From Monodelphis domestica (lineage: Eukaryota > Chordata > Mammalia > Didelphimorphia > Didelphidae): a DNA stretch of 64,000 bases. The notes beneath the pieces were generated by a model. The model was given only the letters and a program-made list of their open reading frames with translations, had not been told where the DNA came from and did no database searches. Positions 24,090 to 34,444 of this stretch are shown here, in pieces. The position numbers were made by a program, and so were the translations under genes. The stretch is from NCBI RefSeq assembly GCF_027887165.1, contig NC_077228.1:105904200-105968199 (forward strand), given 5' to 3'. Numbering within the stretch: position 1 is the stretch's first letter; each line of letters starts with the position of its first letter.

Positions 24090-24670
24090 TCTGGACTCTG
24101 AAAACTTACATCTTCCATGCTATTTCCTCAATCTACTGGACTTTCCCCATTCCTTGGCCTCAGTGCTAAATTTCTAGAAAGAAGAATCTATATCAGTTAC
24201 CTCTATTTTCCTGCTATCTGCTCCCTCTATAACTCCTTACAACCCAACTTCTATCCTTACAGCTCTACTGAAACCATTTCCCCCCCAAGGCCACCAAAAA
24301 CATCCTTATCCCCAAGTCTGGTGATGCTTTTACAGTGCTGACTTTATCCTCTCTGTGACAGAAAGGACCACCCCATCTTTCCCTGAATTGCTTTCTTCCT
24401 TCAACTGCCTTCTGTTGCCGTTGCATTTTACTGATTGGAGTTTCTCCTACCTTTCTGATAGTTCCTTCTCTGTCTCCCTTGATGACTCTTATTTCTCTTT
24501 GTGCCTCCTAAATGTAGACATTGCCCAAAGAGTTACCTTTTTCAGGGAACCTTCCCAATTCTAGCCTAACATGTTCCCGTATGTTCCCACCCATCCCACT
24601 GTATTGCCTTTCCTCTTTCCCTCCCATGCCTATCATTCATAGGCTATTGGTGGTTGACTCTTAGATCTTG
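24090..24670 (+). mobile_element. LINE2 ORF2-region fragment
   Basis: Pyrimidine-rich L2 sense sequence with a decayed ORF2 stretch (frame at 24355-24564: D-W-S-F-S-Y-L-S-D-S-S-F-S-V-S). It ends near the L2 3' region (GGGAACCTTCCCAATTCTAG). Confidence 0.6.
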
Positions 24671-24804
24671 CCCTGTTTTTGAGAGTGTCCCAGCCAGTCA
24701 GGGACAAATTTTATGTTTTAAACCATTTATTTAAAAAATTATCTCCAGCCCTAAATTGTTCCGACCCATATTTACTTATATTTTCTCTTTTCATTCCACA
24801 GCAG

Positions 24805-24836
24805 CCATCCATCCATCCATCCATCCATCCATCCAT
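24805..24836. repeat. (ATCC)n microsatellite
   Basis: Eight CATC-type tetramers in a row. Confidence 0.97.
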
Positions 24837-25168
24837 ACGCCCTTTCTGTTCTTCACCTTCCTTCCTTCCAGAACAGAAGTGTGGGCCAAAACATTTAGAT
24901 TCAGAATACCCAGGAAAATCAGACAAATAGGCACAGGAAGGTCAGAGGCAGGAGATCTGCCCTGGTAGGCAGAGACCATGTATTACTCATATGTGTACAC
25001 CTCCTCCCTCAATTCCTAGCATAGCTATTCAGTCAATGTTTCCTGAATGAATGAATGGGTAAATGACTTGTTTCCTTCAGGGAGCTTTCTCAGACTAACC
25101 CAGTTCAACATTCTTACTTTCCTCCAGCAACTGAGAGAAGCAATAATCAGTAAGCCTTCAGGTAGTTT

Positions 25169-25755
25169 ATCACAGCAGATAGTGAGATGGTCTAGGAGTC
25201 CAGAAAATCTGAGTTCAAATCCTATCTCTGACACATACTGCTTATGTGATCCCGGACAGGACAGCTAAAAGGTTTAGTGGATAGAGCACCAGACTTGGAG
25301 TCAAAAGGACCTGGAGTCAGGAGCTCTTTCTCCCTTCTTCTGTTGCTACTGCCATCTTGGACATGTGCAGCCCATCAAGCTGGCCTAGGCCTCCAAGGTA
25401 CTGGGAAGGACTGGTTCTCAGGGTCACTGCTTCCAGGTGCCTGTGGAGTTCATGGATGATACAAGCCAGTCTATCATCTACAACATGAAGGGACTCATGC
25501 AAGAGGGGGATCTGCTTACCCTGCGAGTCAGAACACAAGGTCTGGAGGCTGTGGTGAGACTGGCAGGTGGAGGCTCTAGGCTGCTGGTCATGGTTTGGAA
25601 AGACTGATTAAGAGATATATAAAATAAAGTGTTTTGCCTAAAAATAAATCCCAGCCCTGTGATCTTGAGCAAGTCACTGAACCCCATTTGCTTAGCCCTT
25701 GACCTTCAGTCTTTGAGTTGTTACTAAGGCAGAAAACAAGAGTTTTAAAAAAGAT
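25169..25755 (+). repeat. Two SINE pieces, the second split by the RPS28 retropseudogene
   Basis: 25169-25265 is a SINE body. 25268-25318 is a SINE head (GGTTTAGTGGATAGAGCACC). A matching body and tail resume at about 25650-25755 (GTGATCTTGAGCAAGTCACT), with some bases lost at the junction. Confidence 0.65.
25322..25645 (+). pseudogene. RPS28: Processed pseudogene of ribosomal protein S28
   Basis: An intronless copy of the 69-residue small-subunit protein eS28. The pseudo-coding stretch (25357-25557) reads V-Q-P-I-K-L-A, then a TAG at 25386-25388 where Arg is expected, then [12 protein letters not shown]. It continues V-E-F-M-D-D-T-S and K-G-x-x-x-E-G-D-x-L-T-L. The start codon is TTG, the first codons carry a deletion, and a 2-base deletion before E-S-E shifts the frame near the C-terminus, which ends in TGA at 25555. 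The 3' UTR ends in AATAAA (25623-25628) and a short A-rich tail, as expected for an L1-mediated retrocopy. A SINE head lies just upstream (25268-25318) and a matching SINE tail resumes downstream (about 25650), so the copy probably landed inside a SINE. It cannot encode functional S28. Confidence 0.93.
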
Positions 25756-26384
25756 GTAGTGTAGGTTCCAATTTGCATTAAAAGAAGATGTTTCTTACTG
25801 AGGGCTTCCTATATGCATGAAATCACAAGGTTGATTTAAAGACATATATATGATAGTGCATGTAGAAGCCCACATAGAATGTCAGAACTGGAAAGGATGT
25901 TGGAGATGATCCTATCTAACCCCTTTGACTTACAGAAGAAGAAATGAGATCTACAACATGCATGTGAGTTTGTCTTAGCTTTCCTGACTTCCTAAGGGTC
26001 CAGGGTATAGAATGGCCAGCCCTACTCCTATGCCCCCAGCCCAGGGCAGCAGGTACTATCAGAGTCCTAACTAGCTCTGCCCCCAGTCCTGTTCCCCTTA
26101 CCATGTAGGAAACGAATCCATCAAGCAGGACAATGGCCATGTGAAGGACTATGGTTAACCACAAGGAAGAGCCTCCTAGCCATCATATGGGTGAGCACAG
26201 TAGGTTAAGGAGTAGAGCAGACACCAAAATCCTATAGGATCTTGGTATTTAGTCCCTTCTAGAAGGGGAAAGACTAAATTCATTCTGATCTGCCTCTCAT
26301 TGTCCCATAGTCCTCCTTTCTCTAGGGTCTCCCTGGTAGTTTCATTGCTGAGAAAATTGTGAGAGAGTAGAAAGAACAAGGAGA

Positions 26385-26677
26385 ATGTAATAAAGGAATC
26401 TGAGTTAGAATCTTGGATCTGTTTCTTATTACCCGGATACTTTGGGGCAGGTCACTTAATTCCTCTGGGTCTCTGTTAGCAGATGAAGAAACAGGAATCC
26501 ATAAGAAATAACATTGATCCTAGAATTGAAAAACCTGAGTTCAAATCTTACTTCTGATTCATATTACCTTGTGTGACTTCGGGCCAGTCACTAAACTTCC
26601 TTGGGCTTCTGCTTCCCTCATCTGCAGGATGAGGATGGCTTCTAAGTTATCTTTTGGCTCCAGTTATAATCCTGCTA
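26385..26677 (+). repeat. MIR-type SINEs (two)
   Basis: 26385-26500 and 26520-26677 each carry a recognisable MIR core (GGTCACTTAATTCC; GCCAGTCACTAAAC). Confidence 0.6.
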
Positions 26678-26699
26678 TCTGGTGATCTCCAAAGTTAAC

Positions 26700-27640
26700 T
26701 GTTTTATTCTTTTCTTTTTTAAAATCAATGCCTTTGTTTTTACATCATGGTCATTTCTGGAGATATCTCCCCTCCCCTTGAAACTGAACTCTTCCCTTGT
26801 TGCAAAGAAAAACAGGCCAAAACACAAGGTTAACTCTTTTTTCTCTGAACTTTTTCCTATGAGAGGGAAGAGAATCAATGATGGACTGGCAAAAAAGATC
26901 TAGGTTCCAAAGGCTTCATTAACTTGAGGGTCACAGGGAAAACTGAAAGAGACAAAGGGGAAACTGTGGGAGCCAAAGGTACATGGAGGGGAACCAGCAC
27001 AGGGGGCTTCCCAGGCCTTTTTGCCTGAATATTAAAAGTGCCCTTAGCATTTGTAAAATCAGCCAGTCCCCTTCACCCCCATGCCTGCTTGTTTATTAAA
27101 AAAATATTTTTATTAGTTTTTTCTTTTTTACTTATTCAGCACTGCTAGATACCATGAGTGATGGAAAATTTAGATAAGATATTGTTTGACCTCATGGAGC
27201 TTTCAGTATGGTAGGAAGAGAAGACAGATGCAGATAGAAGATTGTGTATCTATAGTGTGCTAAAAATGATCCAAGGCCCCAAATAAGCTCCAATTGGTCC
27301 AAGAGACAGATGAGAAACCTAAAAACCTCACAGGCCCTCTCTCTGCAGAGATGCTGCTGGCTTCAAAGGCAATCTAGAGCTTGGCTGCCTCCCTCTGTCC
27401 TCCTTTCTCTGAATGGGGCTGGGGTGGCTTTCAAACCCTTGTTCTGGTCACCAAGCTGGGGTGAGGGGAGAGAAGACATCTATTCCCCCTTCCCCTTTAA
27501 CTGAAGAAATTCAGTCCTGCCCTGAGAACCCTCTGGGGATGCAGAATCTAGAAGTCTTTCTCAGTGCTCTCAGGTTTTAGACACACCAGACATATTAAAT
27601 ATGCCCAGCAGAATGCAGAAATTTTCCATTGAGCCCACAA
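26700..27640. other. Unique DNA, nothing recognised
   Basis: GC-moderate (27300-27540 is richer). No repeat or gene identified. Confidence 0.5.
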
Positions 27641-27967
27641 AGCTTAGACAACCAAAAGACATTTATTAAGTACCTACTATATGCCAGACACTGTGGTAAG
27701 TGCTGGGGCTACAAAATGAGGCAAAAGACAATCTCTGTCCTCAAGGAGCTCACAAACTAATGGAGGAGACAACAAAGCAAGCAAATATGCTATATTCAGG
27801 ATAAAGAAACTAATAAGAGGGAAGGTATTCAGATTAAGAGAGGTTGAGGAAGGCTTCTTGTAGAAGATGGTATTTTAGTTGAGGGGGGAGCCAGAAGTCA
27901 GTGGGCAGAAAGGAGGTGGAAGAGTGTTCCAGGCATGGGGGACAGCTAGAAAAGAAAAATCTTAACT

Positions 27968-28166
27968 AGGAACCAGCTAGGTGACTGAGTGGATTGAGAA
28001 TCAGGCCTAAAGATGGGAAGTCCTGGGTTCCAATGTGGCCTGAGACACTTCCTTGCTGTGTGGCCTTGGGCAGGTCACTTAATCCCCATTGCCTAGCCCT
28101 TAGCACTCTTCTGCCTTAGAACCAAAACAGTATTGATTCTAAAAAGGAAGGTAAGGGTTTTTAGAA
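27968..28166 (+). repeat. Marsupial SINE, short-tail form, inserted in antisense L2
   Basis: GACTGAGTGGATTGAGAATC to GGAAGGTAAGGGTTTTTAG. Confidence 0.9.
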
Positions 28167-28382
28167 GAAAAAAGAAAGAAAAGGAAAGAAAATGCCTAAA
28201 CCCTAGGGGAGGAGTGTCTTGTTTATGGAGCAACAAGACTAGGGTTCCTGGATCAAAGAGGACGTGTTAGGGAATAAGAAGACTGGAAAGGTAGAAGGGG
28301 GCTTGGTTACGGAGGGCTTTGAGTGCCAAACAGAGCAATTTGTATTTGATCCTGGAGGTGATGGAAAGCCACTGGAATTTAT

Positions 28383-28716
<334 letters not shown>

Positions 28717-29577
28717 TGACATGATTGGACTTCTGCTTCAGTAAAATCACTTTAGTGGCTGAATAGAGACTGGAATAGAGTGGGGAGAGACTTGAGGTAG
28801 GCAGAACCACCATCAGCTATTGCAATGATCAGGGTGTGAGAAAATCAGGGCCAGCACTAGAGTGGTGACAGTGTCAGAGGAGAGAAGAGATACTGCAAAG
28901 GGGAATCCAACAGACCTTGGCAAAAACTTGCTTGTGGAGGGATGAGAGAAAGTGAAGAGTCCAAGATGATTTCTTGGTTCCCAGGACTAGAAGGAAAGTA
29001 TGGTCCTCAATGGTAATAGAGAAAGTAGGAGGATGATAGAACTTAAAAGGAAAGATAATGAGTTTGGTTTCAAATATGTTTAGTTTAAAATGTCTGCTGC
29101 ACCTGAGGGAAGGCAGGGGAAAATAAAACCCAGAATGGAACCCTTAGGGAAAAAATAGAGAAAGGAAGAATAGGACCAGATACTGAAAGTATTTCTCCTC
29201 ATTAAGAAATTAAACAAGAGAGGATAAAGGAGAGAAAAGGAGAAAAGAGGAAGAAGGCATGGAGAAAGAGATGAGATGAGGAAAAGGAGGATAGAGGAGG
29301 GTAGAGAGAGGAAAAGAGCTGCCAAGAAGACAGGGCCCCATAGGTGGGGAATCCTGATGAGGATGACTCAGCCCAAGGAAGGAGGTGGAAGTGAAGTTGA
29401 GTTCAGATGGGGCTGTCTTTATGAGGGTTGGGGAGAACTAGGAAGTTATTACACCTGGGGCAAATTCTTAGAACCTATTGCTTTGTATGTATTTTGCCTT
29501 TTCATTTGTGTATACACAGATGGCCCCTTCTAACTCTTACATCCATGACATTTGAAGACAAAGATTGTTTTTTTTGT

Positions 29578-29675
29578 CCTTCCTTCCTTCCTTCCTTCCT
29601 TCCTTCCTTCCTTCCTTCCTTCCTTCCTTCCTTCCTTCCTTCCTTCCTTCCTTCCTTCCTTCCTTCCTTCCTTCC
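29578..29675. repeat. (TTCC)n microsatellite
   Basis: About 24 near-perfect TTCC units. Confidence 0.98.
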
Positions 29676-29739
29676 CCCAGTCAATACTTCAGCTAGCACT
29701 TGACATGTAGTAATTGCTTCATAAATGTTCGTTGAATTG

Positions 29740-30390
29740 AATCAGTCCTTGACTAAGCCCACTCTCTTCCCTTCCCCAGTAGAAATTCAGATCCAGAGTT
29801 CTGTTGCCTGGACAGTGTCACTCAGCCCCGGATGATCTCAGTTTTGGAGAAGTCCAGAGAGACTCTTCACATGGTCTATTCACCAAATGGAATCCATCTA
29901 ATTTTACTCTTTCTCAGCAGGACCATGCCAGATTATCATGGGGAAATAGGTGCTAGTGGTAAAGGGATAGGTAGAAATTTTGATCTATTTTAACCTAACA
30001 TGGATAACTTGAAATCACCTGCAAGTATCATGCAAATTGAAATAGATGATTTTTTCAGACAGTAAATATGGGTGGGGAAAAGATATACCTGAGAAAATTA
30101 CAACTCGTTGTTTCTGTGAAAGCTCTTTCTATTTTAGGGTGGGGTAGGAGAAATGTAATAGAGGAATGGTATAAATTTCTATACATATTCGTGGTTTTGG
30201 GTCACCAAGTTCATTTGAGTCTTCCAGGGCCTTAGTAGGTCAGAAAGGGGGAAGGCTAAACCATCCCTTCCTTCTAATTTGGACTGGATCTTTGCATGTA
30301 ATTTAATTTAAAAATCCATAATAACACAGCCTTGATATCTTTGGGGATTGTTGCTGACTCCATTGTTTGGCAGGTAAAAGGAAGTCATAG
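29740..30390. other. Unique DNA, nothing recognised
   Basis: Lies after the TTCC array and an L2 3' stub. No gene. Confidence 0.5.
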
Positions 30391-30394
30391 GATT

Positions 30395-30560
30395 ATACTG
30401 TAAATTTATATCTGTAAGGGACCTTAGCAGTCTTCTAACCCAACTCCCTCATTTACAGAGTAGAAAACTGAGATCCCAGAGAAATTTCTTTGACTTTTCT
30501 GAAGTCATAAAGGTAGCATTTGAACCCAAGATGTATGACTCTAATTCCAACACTCTTTCT
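30395..30560 (-). repeat. MIR-type SINE
   Basis: Antisense: ACCCAACTCCCTCATTTACA and AGGTAGCATTTGAACCCAAG. Confidence 0.55.
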
Positions 30561-30604
30561 TTTGTATCCAAGGGCTTAGAGCCTCAGAGGGTGAAGAATC
30601 ATTG

Positions 30605-31290
30605 TTGTTTGTCCTTCATTTTGAAGAGAACCAATAAAATCATGGTTCGATGATTTGTTTGTCAATTGGATTTAAGTAAGGTGGAGTTTCATAAAATCTT
30701 CAGCCTCTCTCTCTTCCAGAGTCATCAAAGTCCAGTAGCAAGACAAAAGTCAAGATGACTGGTCATGTCCCAGGATGCAGGGGATGTACTTGGCATCTTT
30801 GATATCTGACCAAGCTCTAAGTGCCCTAGTATGCCTGCTCCAGCTGCTTATATGGCCATTGGAACAAATTATTCTCATCTACCCATTCCACAAAGGGAAG
30901 TTTTCACATGTTTGGGATAGATTCCCCACTAACTCACCAATGGGGTTGAGGCCTGTTGATTATCTTTAATCTGGTTCAGCCTGTCTGTTGAGATGGTTTT
31001 ACTTTGAGGCACTGCACTCACTATACCCTCTTGGAGCTCCAGGTGAGAGTTGGGTGAAAGGTGAGCCCCAAGGGAAGATGAGCAGCCTTGAAAAGGGCTC
31101 AGAAAACCCTCACACCAGAGGACCTAGTCCTATTTGAACAGCCCATACAACCCTTTCATTTGGCTAAACACATGGTAAAGAGCAGCCACTTTGATAGTGA
31201 TTATGGAGAACATTATACACAGTAACAACAATATTGGATGCTGATTAACCGTGAGACTTAAATAACCTGATTAATACCATCATCCCAAAC
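30605..31290 (+). mobile_element. Composite repeat: unknown 5' module joined to an L1 3' tail
   Basis: Starts near TGTTGTTTGTCCTTCATTTT, runs through GGCAAGACAAAAGTCAAGATG-type sequence, and joins an L1-like tail at about 31200 (GAGAACATTATACACAGTAA). It is the same element, with the same internal join, as the minus-strand copy at 5965-6890. The single long open frame inside it is not convincing. Confidence 0.7.
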
Positions 31291-31644
31291 AATGAAGAAT
31301 GATGCCCCTAGTCTCTCACCTTTCACAGCAGCCTATTTCATTTTTGGATGGCTCTAATTGTAAGAATTTTTCCTTATCTCAAACCCCAAATTCCCCCTCT
31401 ACAACTTCCCCCAAATATGTTCTGAATTCTGTCCTTTGGGGTCAAAAGAAAAAATCTAATCTCTCTCACAATTCTTACCTGAGGTAATTATTACCACTAA
31501 TAAATGACCAAGCTAGCCATTGAAACAATACATTTTGATTCTATAAATTCAGTGTCCTGCCCACTATAACAATGATTCAGAAAATATTTGGGCAGAGATA
31601 AGAACTGAAGAAGCCTCATAGTGTTGTAGAACTGGGACTTTGTC

Positions 31645-31735
31645 TTATCTGAACTTTCTATTTGCCTTAGTGCTTAGCAGAGTGTTTTGGATGTAGCAGG
31701 GACTTGATAAATATTTGTTGAATTAAATTGGAGCC
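31645..31735 (+). mobile_element. LINE2 3' terminus
   Basis: GTGCTTAGCAGAGTGTTTTG and GATAAATATTTGTTGAATTA match the L2 3' end. A similar short terminus lies at about 29690-29740. Confidence 0.6.
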
Positions 31736-31739
31736 TCAT

Positions 31740-32700
31740 TTAGGTAGGGGATAAAGTTTGTTTCTTTTTTTGGCAACTGGGCATGAGACAAGGGTCTGGG
31801 GCAAGGGGTAGGGGTTGAATGGGAAATGACCATCAGAGGGAGAAGAGGAAAGTCACAAAGTTATCTCTACTGCTTACCCTTGGTATGTAAGATGTTCCTA
31901 TCATCCTCTGATAATTTTCTGACCTTCCTTCTTTAGAAGGAGGACCCCACACTAGTTCTCCCATGGTGTAATGCTTCAGGTGGATCAGAGCTCCTGAATA
32001 TCCGGTGTACAACCTCAGCTAGCTTCCAATGCTCTTTCTTGCATTCCCATCCCTGCCCCTCAATTCTGAGCAGAGGGATTTCTGTGGTGGGTGGGGGTGA
32101 GGTTAGAGTAGGGGTCCCTTGCATCCTAGCATTTAGTCTGAAATTTGTACTTTTCTAAGCTTCGTCTAAGCTGGTTCCCGGTGATCTGAACTGAAATCCC
32201 TTAGGCAGCTGGTGGTGACAAGCAGCCTAAAGGCTGAAGCAAAGGAATTTGTGCCTTTGTGCCTGGGAGTGGGGGTAGTCCAGCAACAAAAAAGAAGTGT
32301 GGTCGGGTATGGTTTAGGGATGTCAAAGAAGAACACTTTGCTGAATGTGTGAAAGATCTTCCCAAAGTGCCAAGGCGCCTACCTAGAGAGACGCTGGCAT
32401 TTGAGAGATATTAGTGTGGTGCCCAATGCCATATGGCAGAGATGGGTATAGGATGGATGCCTGAGGGAGTGATCCGAGCTGGCAGCCGCAAGGGAGGTGG
32501 GATACTAGAATCCTGCAGGTGGGATGCTGAGGTGGGGGAGGTGGATGGAGCAGAACCCTTCCAAGTCTGGTCTGGACCCAGTGAACATTTGCGGGGGCGG
32601 TTGGGTGGGGGTTGGGACTCAGTGTGTGGACCGGGGAGGAGGAGAAGGCTCTCCCTTAAGGCAGGATGTCTGGATCCAGACACCAGACCCTTCTATTAGC
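31740..32700. other. Low-repeat flank of the ADORA1 promoter island
   Basis: GC content rises toward 32.4 kb. No recognisable SINE or LINE. May contain distal promoter elements. Confidence 0.5.
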
Positions 32701-33036
32701 CCCCGTCTTAGTAGCTTTTCTCACCCATACTCATTTCCTTTGTTCGGAAGGCAGGAGGAGGGAGAGCAGGAAAGGCTAGGGGAGAGTGGAAAAGGCGGGG
32801 GGGGAGGGGAGGGAGGGAAGAGAGTCAGAGTCAAGAGGGAGGGGCCCACCAGTTTGCAGGTTGGAACTGTCACATTGTGCCCTCCTTTCGGGCGGGTTCC
32901 GAGGTGTGTCGGAGCTCTGCCAGAGTCCCAAACCGCGCACCCCCAGGGCACTAGCAGGCTCGCACTGTGCCCTCCGGGGGTGCCCTTGTGCCCTCGGAGG
33001 GGGGCGGTATTAAGTGGGGGCAGAGGATTCTGAGCT
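32700..33036 (+). promoter_or_regulatory. Proposed ADORA1 upstream promoter (promoter A-like)
   Basis: Repeat-poor GC-rich DNA with a purine-rich run (about 32750-32850), several CpGs, a GC-box-like GGGGGGCGG at about 32998-33007 and TATTAAG at 33008-33014, directly ahead of the 1A-like leader. Activity is inferred from composition and position only. Confidence 0.45.
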
Positions 33037-33115
33037 GGGGGCTTAGCTGAGGCTGGGAAACTCAGGTGCAGGGCAGGATTCGTTGTCCAGCTGGTGCCTG
33101 CTTGGGTCACCTTGG
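33037..33115 (+). other. ADORA1: Candidate ADORA1 leader exon '1A-like' without upstream ATG
   Basis: A strong donor (TTGG before GTAAGT, GT at 33116-33117) closes a short GC-rich segment with no ATG. A TATTAAG element at 33008-33014 sits about 25-30 bases before the proposed start. Human ADORA1 is described as having two mutually exclusive leaders under separate promoters, the upstream one lacking the inhibitory AUGs. Order and ATG content here agree with that. Boundaries are inferred. Confidence 0.42.
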
Positions 33116-33299
33116 GTAAGTCTGTGCCTTGGTTTTCACTCAGGCTCACAAGCCCTTGTCTTGGATGTGAGGGTGGGAGCTGGGGACCAGTCGCCCCTGG
33201 GGGAGTAGGAGCCTGTCCCCGCAGGCAGGTTCAGGCAGTGGGTAAGGGCTCCTGACAGTCTGGAGGCTGGAGACTAGTGGGGGCTGCCTGCCTGGACCC

Positions 33300-33469
33300 A
33301 TCGACAGAAGCAGCCGCCCCAAGGGGTGATACTGCGTGAGTGGCGGGGCGGGGGCAATTCCTCTCCGGGCCTCTCTTGGCCATGGAGTCCTCCCCGGGAC
33401 TCCCACCCCGCTCCAGGTGCAAAAACAGGGGCACTATCTCTTTAAAGCTTCCAGGGCTGCTACCGCACC
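33300..33469 (+). promoter_or_regulatory. Proposed ADORA1 downstream promoter (promoter B-like)
   Basis: GC-rich sequence containing GGCGGGGCGGGGG near 33341-33353 and TTTAAAG at 33441-33447, just before the 1B-like leader. It is separated from the upstream candidate by about 400 bases. Confidence 0.42.
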
Positions 33470-33663
33470 ATGTGATTGCTTGAAAGGCTGAGCGCTGGCG
33501 CTGCAGTGGAGGAGTTCGGAGGAGGATGAGCTGCGGCTCGCAGCCGCCCCGTGCCCACAGCCCAGCCCAGCTTGGGGCTGCCCCTGAGCCCTGGCCCGGA
33601 CCCGTGGTCCAGGCCCCCCGGGGAACCACCTCTGGGACCACCTGCTGGCCAGCTGGCAGGATG
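33470..33663 (+). other. ADORA1: Candidate ADORA1 leader exon '1B-like' with upstream ATGs
   Basis: A GC-rich segment ends in GGATG before GTGAGC, a good donor with GT at 33664. A TTTAAAG box at 33441-33447 lies about 25-30 bases before the proposed start. The exon holds an ATG-TGA pair at 33470, an ATG at 33526 opening a 46-codon frame, and a terminal ATG at 33661. Joined to the acceptor at 34037, the 33526 frame continues for 11 codons and stops at 34070-34072, before the receptor ATG. This matches the published picture of human exon 1B, which carries upstream AUGs that lower receptor output. The exon start is approximate and no transcript evidence is available. Confidence 0.5.
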
Positions 33664-34036
33664 GTGAGCCCTTTGCCTGCCGGGCATTGGGGGGACATTG
33701 GCTATGGGTGTTGGGTGGGATTCCCGAGCTGAATTGGGGAGGGGGGCGGCTGGGAGGATCACACCTGATAAAGGAAGTGGAGGGGTGGAAGAGGAGTGAG
33801 CTGAGCTATTTTTAAGTTGCTGAATGCAGTCTGTGGGGATGATAAGGGACAGGGGCAGAGATTTGTCAAGGGGAAGGTTGGTGCTGCCCTCCCCTCTTTG
33901 GTTCTGGGTTTTGGGGGCACATGGTGTGCCAAGGGGCACCAAGTAGGGCATACCTCCAGGGGTGCCAGGATAGCTTATTTGCCCAGACTCCATTTTTCCT
34001 TCGAGGGGCTTACCCCCTTGGCTCCCATGCCCGCAG

Positions 34037-34093
34037 GTGCCTGTCATGTGCCCTCCAGTGCCTGCTGGCTGATGTTCCTGCCCTGTTCCCGCC
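34037..34093 (+). other. ADORA1: 5' UTR part of the ADORA1 coding exon, with splice acceptor
   Basis: A pyrimidine-rich stretch followed by CCATGCCCGCAG ends at 34036 and makes a good splice acceptor. The exon therefore probably starts at 34037, 57 bases before the receptor ATG. This leader contains two upstream ATGs, at 34046 and 34072. The acceptor position is inferred from sequence alone. Confidence 0.7.
34046..34072 (+). other. Short upstream ORF (8 codons) in ADORA1 leader
   Basis: ATG at 34046 (G at -3, fair context) reads MCPPVPAG and stops at TGA 34070-34072, 21 bases before the receptor ATG. If the 1B-like leader is spliced on, the upstream ATGs at 33526 and 33661 run in frame into this ORF and share its stop. 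Role inferred: restraint of receptor translation, as described for upstream AUGs in human ADORA1 exon 1B transcripts. Confidence 0.55.
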
Positions 34094-34434
34094 ATGCCAC
34101 ACTCCATATCGGCCTTCCAGGCCGCTTACATTGGCATCGAGGTGCTCATCGCCCTGGTGTCAGTGCCTGGGAACGTGTTGGTGATCTGGGCAGTGAAGGT
34201 GAACCAGGCTCTTCGAGATGCCACTTTCTGCTTCATTGTGTCGCTGGCTGTGGCCGATGTGGCCGTGGGTGCCCTGGTCATCCCTCTCGCCATCCTTATC
34301 AACATTGGTCCCCAGACCCACTTCTACACTTGCCTCATGGTGGCTTGTCCTGTCCTCATCCTCACCCAGAGCTCCATCCTGGCCTTGCTTGCTATTGCTG
34401 TGGATCGCTACCTCCGAGTCAAGATTCCGCTCAG
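34072..34434 (+). other. Overlapping upstream ORF running across the ADORA1 coding exon in another frame
   Basis: ATG at 34072 overlaps the stop of the preceding uORF (TGATG). The frame stays open for all 121 codons of the exon and overlaps the receptor start at 34094 in a different frame. The start context is weak (C at -3). GC-rich GPCR exons often leave alternative frames open by chance, so a protein product is not claimed; the feature matters as a possible block to initiation at the receptor start. Confidence 0.4.
34094..34434 (+). CDS. ADORA1: Adenosine A1 receptor, first coding exon (residues 1-114, partial gene)
   Basis: This exon encodes the N-terminal third of the Gi-coupled adenosine A1 receptor, a plasma-membrane class A GPCR. 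The 114 residues read almost exactly like mammalian ADORA1. TM1 spans about 10-33 with Asn27 (1.50) in [10 protein letters not shown]2 spans about 43-69 with Asp55 (2.50) in [10 protein letters not shown]. Cys80 (3.25) is the extracellular disulfide cysteine. TM3 spans about 78-102 with Thr91 and Gln92 lining the ligand pocket, followed by Asp104-Arg105-Tyr106 (DRY) and the start of intracellular loop 2. The start has a good context (gccATGc, G at -3) and gives the usual ADORA1 N-terminus. The exon ends in CTC AG before GTCAGT, a phase-2 donor, so residue 114 is split across the intron. From memory, human A1 differs at only a few positions here (residue 3 and residues 76-78). The full receptor is about 326 residues, so the remaining two thirds lie in an exon beyond this window. 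No frameshift or stop is seen. Confidence 0.98.
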
Positions 34435-34444
34435 GTCAGTAGGG

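Noticed and set aside
24805-24836. CRISPR-like or tandem gene repeat
   Set aside because: Simple tetranucleotide microsatellite; eukaryotic context.
32524-33149. Open frames of 142 to 169 codons on both strands at 32.5-33.1 kb
   Set aside because: GC-rich promoter DNA; the frames overlap on opposite strands and have low-complexity composition.
33460-34107. 215-codon open frame on the minus strand across the ADORA1 promoter and start
   Set aside because: Antisense to a GC-rich leader and receptor exon; Pro/Gly/Ser-rich with no domain. A stop-poor composition effect.
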